Source of the DNA: Ustilago trichophora
Taxonomy: Eukaryota; Basidiomycota; Ustilaginomycetes; Ustilaginales; Ustilaginaceae
Direction: 5' to 3'
Length of the DNA stretch: 64,000 nt
Assembly (NCBI GenBank): GCA_900323505.1
Contig: OOIN01000011.1
Coordinates: 806,001 to 870,000 of the forward strand
Shown piece after piece: positions 55,882-64,000 of this stretch. The position numbers and the translations under genes are program-made. The stretch's first letter is position 1. Every line of letters starts with the position of its first letter. The notes under the pieces were generated by a model. The model had not been told where the DNA came from, ran no database searches, and saw only the letters and a list, made by a program, of their open reading frames with translations.

Positions 55882-56858
55882 TTGCTGTTGTGAGGAGGTC
55901 TTCAGGAGAAGTGACGCTAAAAAAAAACTTTCTGTATCTGTATTGGTCTGATGTTGAAGTGTCTGAGAAAGATTGAGATGGTGCATGATCACACTGAGGT
56001 GAACGATGGCATTCGGAACTGATCCGAAGTGAATGGATGGGAAGATGGCCCGATCCTGATGAAGCGAAAATCACATCGGCTGATCCGCTTTGACCGTGGC
56101 TCCGATCCGAGTTGAAGGCGATGCGCCCATCCCACCGGGAAATGAGGGTCACACGAATCATCAGGCAACAGCAGTACAGTGTGAGACGACAGATAAGTTA
56201 CTGGTGGATTTTTTGTTTTCTTTTTCTTTTGATTTTTTTTGGAAAGGAATTCAAGTGGGTGCCCATGCTAGCTGTGTAGGCGCTTGCGAGGGCTGATGGG
56301 GTCGGGGCACCGTCTATACTTAGGGATGTAGCTCGCTCGTCATCAGATCGGTCAACGGAGCGTGTGAATTGATTTGCACTCTTATGGTTTGAGACTGGAG
56401 TAGAAATGTATGCCAAGTCATGATCGCCCCACGCTCCTGCGACCCTACCTTCTACCACGTTTGGCTGTTGTATTGTTGACAAGAGGCTGGGCATTGGGCG
56501 AACCCTGCAGCAGAGAGCAGAGATGGGACCTGTTTTGAAGAGCCAATGACATTGTCCCACATATCTGAGTCTTTGTTATGAGGAGCACCACAGCAACAGG
56601 ATAGAGGTGTTCAGGCTTGATCGTCAAGCAGGTGGGTTGAGAATCATTTTGCAATTGCCGCGAAAGCCAGGCGACGATGATCTTTTCCATCATCGATAAA
56701 ATTTGGCAGCAAGCAAGTAAGAGTTAGAAAAAGGCGTTGTTCTCGCCTGGAATTTGGGACCGACGCGAGCTGACGACACTGTTGCTCGACGTCTTTGCTC
56801 GGCTCTTCTTTCTTCGCAAATTTGGATCGCGAGGGACCGCTCATCCGCCCAACACCTT

Positions 56859-56895
<37 letters not shown>

Positions 56896-59204
56896 CTTCT
56901 TTTTTTTTTAAATGCACACTACAGCACTGGTTCGAACTTTTCTCGGAAGGAGAGAAAAAAAATAACACAGAGAAGAGAGAAAGAGAGAGAGAGAGGGTGG
57001 ATAAAAACGACGTCGCCGATCCCTGCATGATGTGAGTCGCGGTGTACCGCTTGTCAAAAGGAGATCGGCTGTGAGAACGGCACTACTGTACTGGCAAACA
57101 TGGTACAGAAACTGCAGGTGGGAGGAATTTATACAGGACGGCAGCAAGTATAGTATGAAAGTGCATACAATAAGGGACGGACAGGACAATCAAAACAGTG
57201 AAATGGCTATCGTCGTCGTTGACAGTGTATTGGACAGCAAGGCAATGGTTGGTGCGCAGGAAGAAGCAGATGCTGTTGCTATCCCGTGTGTGCAGTGCAG
57301 TTCAGAGTGTAGCAATAACGGGAGGGAGCTGCAATTCAACCGAACGACAGCCACAAAATGTGCCTACCTGCCTTTGTTATCAGCCATGCATCTTTTGGTC
57401 TTCTCCCTTGCAGTCCAGCCATGAGTGTCGCTCTGAATGTCAGGATGTCGGCGGCGGACCTCGTTAGCTTGCAATGATCACGCTGCTGCTGATGCTGCTG
57501 CTTGCTTCTAAAAATTACAATCAAGACAAGAGCGCCTCTTTTGCACAGCTTCTCACACCAAGGCGAGCGAAAAAAGAAAAAGAAGAAAAAAAAAAGAAAA
57601 AGAAAAAAGAGCCAAGCATGGTCGTCGGGGTTGACTTTGAAAGAAAACAAAACAACAACAACAACAGACAGAGACAGTCACGCTGTTGTGCTCCAAGGAT
57701 CGGCAGTGACAGAGGCGAATTTTGATGAAAATCGATGCGACATTTCAACCCATGCATTTCAAAGCAATTCAAATTGATTCAAGAGGAAAACCAAGAAAAG
57801 GGGAGTGCATGACTTGCTTCTCGCCGAGTGCCTTGGCAATCCTGCGTTAGAAGACACACAGCATTTTGAACCTTTTGAATTGACTCTGGACGAAATTTCG
57901 CCGTTCGCTGTCTGTCTTGGTCTCATCGTGGCATCTGATTGCCTTTTTTTTGCTGTGTCTCTCCAACACTATCGCTAGAGAAGCAAAAAACAGGAAGTCT
58001 CTTGGATGTGCTGAAGATCTGTCTGTGTAGAACGAAACGATCGGATCTGATGGCGAACGACAAGCGACACAAAAGCTAGCAATGACTACGGGCTAGTTGG
58101 CTGCTTGGAGAAGCTGTGTTGGTCCATTTGCCAAAGAGAGGGGCCCGGCAACCCCTTTCCGTGTCCAAACGGTCGCATGCTGCTCGGCTTCTCTTGGATT
58201 TTTTCTTATATTTCGGTTTGACAGCGCGCGCTCGCTCGCTCTGAAACTTCGGAAATTAATTTTATTCTATTCTGCTTTTTTTTTTTAAAGAAAAGAAAAG
58301 GTGGTTGTTGTTGTGGTGGCCCCTGAATTGGGCGCGCTGCACTGTGCTGTTACAATTTCTGCGTGATACGCTCGGTGCTCTCTCTCTCTCTCTCATGGTT
58401 CTGTTGTCTCCATCGCTAGATTGCTGCTGCTGGCTACAGTATCGTGATTCAGAGATCGATGCTCTCGTCCCTCCTGTCTCTCTCTCTCTGTGTACCTCAC
58501 TCTTGCTCATTGTTTTTGCCTGCTGCTGGACTCCGACTACAGCCAACACAACCCTTCCTCTTCCTCCCTTCTCCTCCGTCTGTCCTCTCTCTCCTTCCTC
58601 TGTTCGCCATCCTTTCGACCAATCTCGCTGTCTGTCAGTCTCTCTGTCAGTCGGCTTTCCTCTTTGGCTTGGCTCACCATCCACACCAACTCGGTGCAGA
58701 CATCCTCGTGTTGCCTCTCTCCACCAGTCGGTCCGCCAAGCTTCCCGCTCGACATCCAAGTTCATCATCTCGACTTTATCACAACCTCTACCTTCTTCCG
58801 CATCGCCGTACCCTTTTGGCTACGCTAGCCGTCCACCTAACAATCCATATCCTTGGTGGCTAGCCACCTATGTTCATCCCGACATCGGCTGGCTTGATTG
58901 TTTGATTGGATCATCCAAGCTTCGACATTAGCCATTCCGCCGCACGGTACCATCACGACCTCGCTCAGCACACCCTCTCCAAATCGCTCTCGACCTTCAT
59001 GGATTGCTCCAACGTCTAGACTCTGTCGTCTCTCTTTTCCCCTTTCATCCGTCGTTGCACCCATCCCAGGTTGGCTTTAGCTCATCGTCCACAAGCCTTG
59101 GTCAACAGTAGCAGCAGCATCCTTGATCCCATCGCAAACGCCTATTTTGATCGCTCTCTTCTCTTGACCATCTTTGCCTCCAACCATCACTGGTTGTCCT
59201 CATC
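55882..59204. promoter_or_regulatory. CCT4 3' region and long upstream region of the chitin synthase gene
   Basis: No gene is recognised in 3.3 kb. It holds a 35-nt T tract (56861-56895), a GA run near 56976-56996, an A-rich patch near 57570-57610 and CT microsatellites near 58379-58394. From about 58370 to 59204 the plus strand is strongly pyrimidine-rich, suggesting a long leader of the chitin synthase transcript. Confidence 0.5.
56861..56895 (+). repeat. poly(T) tract of 35 nt
   Basis: This is an uninterrupted T35 run followed, after a short break, by a further T-rich stretch in the intergenic region. Confidence 0.9.
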
Positions 59205-62200
59205 ATGAACCCCTTCGAGTCTCCATCCGAGCAGGGTCGCCCGGCTCAACAGCCAAGGCCCATTCGCGCCGATGCTCCTCCACCACTTCCTCCTCTCACC
59301 ATTCCAGGCGGCGCCAGCGCTCGACCTCAACATCCTGCCTTCTCACCTCCGCAGCATCAACAACAGCTTCCTCCTGGTTATCGTCCACAGCAGCCGCATC
59401 CACAGCAACAACAACAACAACAACAACAGCAGTCCTATCAACAGCAGCCACGCCCGCATCAGCACCTCTTCTCGCCTCCTGGTGCCGCCACCATGTCTCC
59501 ACCACCACCCAACATGGGCCCTGGTGGCAGCCATCAGGCCTACCTCAACCATGCATCTCAGCCTCACCAGCGTCCAGCTGGCATCTCGTTCCAAGAACCA
59601 CAACGCATACCCGCTCAGCGATCTGGTCCTTCGCGCGAGTCGGTCAAGTCCTATGGCGACGACAAGCGCGGCATGCACGACCCCAACAGCAGCAGCACCG
59701 CTTTGAATCAGGTCAACACGCTCGATCCCGAGTCGGGCTTCTCGGCTCAAAACGCCAACTTTCGCCGCAAAAAGTCGCTCGTGCGTCCCGATCGTGAACG
59801 CATGGACCCCAACCATCGTCAATGGTACTACCGCAACCACGCTGCCCACATGGACGTCATGGCCGCTTCGGGAGGTCGTGTAGGCTACATGCCATCCACC
59901 ACCGGCCACTTGCCCCAGCACGGTGCTGCTCCTCACGGCTCTGGCATGGCCGGCATCATGGGTCCCGGAGGTGGTCTCAGTGGTCTCGGCGTTACCGGTC
60001 CCTCTAATGTTCCTCCAGGAGGTCTCGGTCGTGCCCCGCCTCTGCGTCGTGGAAAGTCGATTCTCGGTAGAGACGAGGATCAGATCGAGACCGGCATCAA
60101 CGTTCTCAAACGTGGTGTCTCGCTTCGCCGAAAGCAGTCCAAATCCGGCAAGGCCTCCAAGGAAGTGCCCCGCGATCTCGGTGAAGGCAAGAGCTCCCGC
60201 ATCGCACCCGGTCCCGTCGGAGGCTGGATGATCTACTGCTACATCCTCACCATTTGCTGCCCCGGTCCCTTCCTCCGCATCTTTGGCATCCGCACGCCAG
60301 AGCAGCAGCGTGCATGGCGTGAAAAGATGGGTCTCATCGGCATCATCTGCATGATCATGGCTGCCGTCGGTTTCCTCACCTTTGGTTTCACCCAGACCGT
60401 CTGTGGCACGCCTCCCGATCGCTACACGCTCGGTACCATCGACGTTGGCTCCATGACTTTCAACGGTTACGACTACAGCTTTGACGGCTTTATCCACCCG
60501 CAGACCGGTCTCACCGGTCCCTTTGGTCGTGACACCATCTATAACCGCACCAACCCCATCTACTCGGAGCCTTGGTCCTCGGGTGGACAGGATGGTAGCT
60601 TGCTCTTCCAAAAAGTCGGTGCTGCCTGCTCCACCTTGATCACCAATCGTGCCGGAGGTGGTCAGCCCGAGCGATACTTTGACTGCACTTTGGTCCGCCA
60701 AGACGGCAAAGGTGGCTACTCGAACAACACCATGTGCCACACTGGCTCCATCGTCAACCAGTTCAACGACGGCGCTCAGCCTGCCAATCGTATCCTCCGA
60801 AAGCGTGGCCAGGTCTCGCTCAACTGGAACAACGTCACCGACACCACCCGCAACTTGGCTGTTTACCGTGGCGCTGTGCTCGATCTCAACCGTCTCAACA
60901 ACCTCACTGCCACCCTCGCATACCCTTCGCTCTTTGATACGCTCAAACGCCGCAACGACACCTGGGCCGGCCGTGACGTCACTTCTGCTGTCATGCGTCA
61001 GCGTCTCGACAACGAATTTGCCTGTCTCGAGCAGATCACTCGTGTCGGCTTTATCGACTCTGAAACCATTGGCTGCGTCGCTTCCAAGGTGGAGCTTTAC
61101 CTCTCGCTTGTCTTCATTATCGGTGTCGTCGCCATCAAGTTCCTGATGGCGGTCATCTTTGGCTGGTTCATCTCGTGGCGTCTCGGTAATTATGCCAACG
61201 AGACCTACGAGCAGCGCATGAAGCGAGCTGCCGAGATCGAGCAGTGGTCCGATGACATTTACCGACCTGCTCCCGCCGGCTACCGACCCAACGCCCGCAA
61301 GCACAAGTCCTTCCTGCCCACCCAAAGTCGATTCTCGGTCGCCGACCCGCTGAGCCTCAAGAGCGGCTCTCGAGCTCCCATGCCCCTGAGCGAGAAGCGT
61401 ATGACTCGTGCCGGCCGTCTCGGTGTTGCTTCGCCTCTGGGTGGCTCGCCTCCTGGCTCTCCGTCCGTGGCAGGTGGTATGAGCTCGGCCTCGCTGGCGC
61501 CCAACCACTCGCGTCGCTCTTCCTTCTCGGGTAGCCCGGCTGAAGGCGCCATGGGTGTCTGCCCCTTCCCGCTGCACAACACCATCCCTCAGCCTGGCCC
61601 AGACTACCGACCCTTTGGCTTCCAGCTGGCTCACTCAATCTGCCTGGTCACCGCCTACTCTGAATCCTTCGAGGGTCTCCGTACAACGCTCGACAGTCTC
61701 GCCACCACCGACTATCCCAACAGCCACAAACTTTTGCTCGTGATCGCTGACGGTATCGTCAAGGGTGCCGGCTCCGACATCTCGACTCCCGATATCTGTC
61801 TTTCGATGATGAAGGATCTTGTGATCCCTGCCGAAGAAGTCGAGGGCAACTCGTACGTTGCCATTGCTGACGGTTACAAGCGTCACAACATGTGCAAGAT
61901 CTACGCAGGATTCTACGACTATGACGATGAAACTGTGGAACGATCCAAGCAGCAGCGCGTCCCTATGATCCTGGTCGCCAAGTGCGGTACACCCCTCGAG
62001 GCCGACAGCGCCAAGCCAGGCAACCGAGGAAAGCGTGATTCGCAGGTGCTGCTCATGGCCTTCATGCAGAAGGTCATGTTCGACGAGCGCATGACTGCTT
62101 TCGAGTACGAGTTCTTCAACAGCATCTGGCGTGTCACTGGTGTATCGCCCGACAACTACGAGGTGGTGCTCTGCGTCGATGCCGACACCAAGGTCTTCCC

Positions 62201-64000
62201 CGACTCGCTTTCCCGCATGGTGGCCTGCATGGTCGAAGACCCCGAGATCATGGGTCTCTGCGGTGAGACCAAGATTGCCAACAAGTCCGAGACGTGGGTC
62301 ACCATGATCCAGGTGTTTGAGTACTACATTTCGCATCACCAGACCAAGGCGTTCGAGGCCTGCTTTGGTGGTGTCACCTGTCTGCCTGGTTGTTTCAGTG
62401 CTTATCGAATCAAGGCACCCAAGGGCCCTCACGGCTACTGGGTTCCTATTCTCGCCAACCCGGATATTGTCGAGCACTACTCGGAGAACGTCGTCGACAC
62501 GCTGCACAAGAAGAATCTGCTACTGCTCGGAGAGGATCGATACCTGACCACGCTCATGCTCAAGACATTCCCCAAGCGAAAGATGATGTTCGTGCCTCAG
62601 GCCGTCTGCAAGACGATCGTTCCCGACACGTTCCGCATCCTGCTGTCGCAGCGTCGACGATGGATCAACTCGACCGTACACAACCTGTTCGAGCTGGTCA
62701 TGGTCAACGATCTTTGCGGTACCTTCTGCTTCTCGATGCGATTCGTCGTATTCATGGAGCTAACCGGTACTTTGGTGCTTCCCGCTGCCATTGCTTTCAC
62801 GCTGTACGTCGTGGTGCAAGCCTTCCTGCCCAACGTTCCAACGCCCACCATCCCACTCATCCTGCTGGCGCTCATCTTGGGTCTTCCCGGTATTCTCATT
62901 GTGGTCACCTCGCGCAAGATCGCTTACGTCGGATGGATGCTTATCTACCTCTTGTCGCTGCCCATCTGGAACTTTGTGCTGCCGCTGTATGCGTACTGGC
63001 ACATGGACGACTTCTCGTGGGGCGCCACGCGAGTGGTGCAGGGTGAGAACAAGAAGGAGAACCACGGTGACGCCGATGGCAAGTTTGATCCTTCTCACAT
63101 TGTCATGAAGCGATGGGCCGAGTTTGAGCGCGAACGCCGCTGGAAGTCGGGCACGCACTCGCGCGACTCGACGTACGATGTGGTGCAGCGCACTGGCTCG
63201 CCCGAGCGGTCTGGCAGCACGCGCTACTCTGTTGTTTCCTCGGACACTTTCCACTCGAACCCTTCGGGACAGCACGATCAGTTTGGCCGCGCATTGCCCA
63301 ACGCCACCTCGTCAAGTGCTTCGCAGTTTGGACCTGATGTTTCGGAAATGTCGCACACCAAGAGCGCTTCTGGTGCCGGTGCTCGTGCTCGTTTGGACTC
63401 GGTGCCACTGCTCGAGCTGCCTGCACCTTTGGCGACGGATGCCAAGCAACGCAGCGGTGCTTCGCCACCTGGCACGGTGGTGGTGCCACGACCGCGCGCA
63501 ACGTCTCCATCGGCTCTACCCCACAACTCGGCGCACCCGGCTCTTGGCAACAACACCTTCTCGCCTACCCAGCACAGCGGCGCTCGTCTACCTGCACCAC
63601 CAGGTGCCGGATCTTACGAGGCCTACCCGCACACAGACATCGCGGACGAGGAGAAGCGACCAATGATCGGATCTGCCTCGAGCTCACCTGATCCGGAGCC
63701 GCGACGCTTTGTAGGCTCGGATGCGGCAGTGCGACACGGCAGCGTGTCGACCGAGCAGCGCTACCCGACGGTGAGCGAGTCGGCTTACCCGATGCAGGCG
63801 TACTCTGCTGAGCCCGAGACAGATGCATCCATGTCGCCGGTGACGATGCAGCAGGGCGTGAACCAGGCGACATCACCGCAACAGAACCGACCGGCTACAC
63901 GAGGATTTAGTCTGGTGGATGATGGACCCGTGGCCAGCGCTCAAGGCGTGCGACAGGTGCAGCGTGGTGCACGACGCACGTCGCAAATGCCCAACTCGGC
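59205..64000 (+). CDS. class IV chitin synthase (Chs3-like), 5' part
   Basis: This membrane enzyme polymerises UDP-N-acetylglucosamine into cell-wall chitin. The frame from the ATG at 59205 stays open to the window end: 1598 codons without a stop or intron. The N-terminal 330 residues are Pro/Gln-rich, with a run of ten Gln. Membrane segments follow near 339-395, an extracytosolic loop with sequons spans to about 630, and another segment lies at about 630-655. The glycosyltransferase part carries VTAYSES (about 812), VDADTKVFP (about 991), LPGCFSAYR (about 1059), EDRYL (about 1111) and the product-binding QRRRW (about 1149). Further membrane helices run to about 1266. The visible tail, more than 330 residues and Ser-rich, has no known domain. 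No myosin motor or cytochrome b5 domain is seen, which argues for class IV rather than class V. Confidence 0.94.
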   Translation, partial: MNPFESPSEQGRPAQQPRPIRADAPPPLPPLTIPGGASARPQHPAFSPPQHQQQLPPGYRPQQPHPQQQQQQQQQQSYQQQPRPHQHLFSPPGAATMSPPPPNMGPGGSHQAYLNHASQPHQRPAGISFQEPQRIPAQRSGPSRESVKSYGDDKRGMHDPNSSSTALNQVNTLDPESGFSAQNANFRRKKSLVRPDRERMDPNHRQWYYRNHAAHMDVMAASGGRVGYMPSTTGHLPQHGAAPHGSGMAGIMGPGGGLSGLGVTGPSNVPPGGLGRAPPLRRGKSILGRDEDQIETGINVLKRGVSLRRKQSKSGKASKEVPRDLGEGKSSRIAPGPVGGWMIYCYILTICCPGPFLRIFGIRTPEQQRAWREKMGLIGIICMIMAAVGFLTFGFTQTVCGTPPDRYTLGTIDVGSMTFNGYDYSFDGFIHPQTGLTGPFGRDTIYNRTNPIYSEPWSSGGQDGSLLFQKVGAACSTLITNRAGGGQPERYFDCTLVRQDGKGGYSNNTMCHTGSIVNQFNDGAQPANRILRKRGQVSLNWNNVTDTTRNLAVYRGAVLDLNRLNNLTATLAYPSLFDTLKRRNDTWAGRDVTSAVMRQRLDNEFACLEQITRVGFIDSETIGCVASKVELYLSLVFIIGVVAIKFLMAVIFGWFISWRLGNYANETYEQRMKRAAEIEQWSDDIYRPAPAGYRPNARKHKSFLPTQSRFSVADPLSLKSGSRAPMPLSEKRMTRAGRLGVASPLGGSPPGSPSVAGGMSSASLAPNHSRRSSFSGSPAEGAMGVCPFPLHNTIPQPGPDYRPFGFQLAHSICLVTAYSESFEGLRTTLDSLATTDYPNSHKLLLVIADGIVKGAGSDISTPDICLSMMKDLVIPAEEVEGNSYVAIADGYKRHNMCKIYAGFYDYDDETVERSKQQRVPMILVAKCGTPLEADSAKPGNRGKRDSQVLLMAFMQKVMFDERMTAFEYEFFNSIWRVTGVSPDNYEVVLCVDADTKVFPDSLSRMVACMVEDPEIMGLCGETKIANKSETWVTMIQVFEYYISHHQTKAFEACFGGVTCLPGCFSAYRIKAPKGPHGYWVPILANPDIVEHYSENVVDTLHKKNLLLLGEDRYLTTLMLKTFPKRKMMFVPQAVCKTIVPDTFRILLSQRRRWINSTVHNLFELVMVNDLCGTFCFSMRFVVFMELTGTLVLPAAIAFTLYVVVQAFLPNVPTPTIPLILLALILGLPGILIVVTSRKIAYVGWMLIYLLSLPIWNFVLPLYAYWHMDDFSWGATRVVQGENKKENHGDADGKFDPSHIVMKRWAEFERERRWKSGTHSRDSTYDVVQRTGSPERSGSTRYSVVSSDTFHSNPSGQHDQFGRALPNATSSSASQFGPDVSEMSHTKSASGAGARARLDSVPLLELPAPLATDAKQRSGASPPGTVVVPRPRATSPSALPHNSAHPALGNNTFSPTQHSGARLPAPPGAGSYEAYPHTDIADEEKRPMIGSASSSPDPEPRRFVGSDAAVRHGSVSTEQRYPTVSESAYPMQAYSAEPETDASMSPVTMQQGVNQATSPQQNRPATRGFSLVDDGPVASAQGVRQVQRGARRTSQMPNS

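Noticed and set aside
54142..55992. 616-codon minus-strand open frame antisense to CCT4
   Set aside because: The plus strand encodes a full CCT delta subunit. The antisense frame has no independent support.
59343..61634. 763-codon minus-strand open frame antisense to the chitin synthase gene
   Set aside because: It is a shadow of the true plus-strand frame, which has chitin synthase motifs and runs off the window end. The antisense product is low in complexity without family features.

Overview
The window is nuclear DNA of a basidiomycete, almost certainly a smut fungus of the Ustilago/Sporisorium/Moesziomyces group. The reasons are: GC-rich coding sequence with C-ending codons; short canonical introns (GTRAGT donors, CTGAC-type branch sites) in some genes and no introns in others; CT-rich leaders; and a gene set with close smut counterparts (a nar1/nir1/nitrate-transporter cluster, a Pcl12-like cyclin, a class IV chitin synthase). 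This placement comes from reading the sequence, not from an alignment. No virus, transposon ORF, CRISPR array, rRNA gene or convincing tRNA was seen.

Layout from left to right. 1-649: 5' part of cytochrome c (minus, cut by the window edge). 2014-6672: the Sin3 corepressor. 7694-9199: ribosomal protein eS21 (minus), with two unusually large introns. 11551-13239: a Dal5/allantoate-type MFS transporter. 13656-15473: a BTB-domain protein (minus), with two pheromone-response-like sites upstream. 17330-18683: fructose-1,6-bisphosphatase (minus). 18684-26691: an 8-kb stretch without a recognisable gene, carrying a 74-nt poly(A) tract and a 20-unit CAGA repeat. 26692-28017: a Pcl12-like cyclin. 29820-37337: a 2505-residue single-pass membrane protein of the DUF3712 type, built from three tandem copies of a unit of about 755 residues. 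37844-48441: the nitrate assimilation cluster. 49525-51755: an 11-exon gene, assembled here by hand, for a RING/coiled-coil protein resembling Zip3/RNF212/HEI10. 51956-53242: Ufd1 (minus). 54166-55881: CCT subunit delta. 59205-64000: class IV chitin synthase, cut by the right edge.

How genes work together. Nitrate transporter, nitrate reductase and nitrite reductase form a complete uptake-to-ammonium pathway. The gaps between them are dense in GATA motifs, as expected for control by a Nit2/AreA-type regulator. Ufd1 and CCT4 share one divergent promoter region and both act in protein quality control. The Zip3-like gene converges on Ufd1, whose last residues look like a SUMO-interacting motif; this SUMO link between neighbours is suggestive only.

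The most novel items are the Zip3-like gene, which no single ORF reveals, and the three-unit architecture of the giant DUF3712-type protein.
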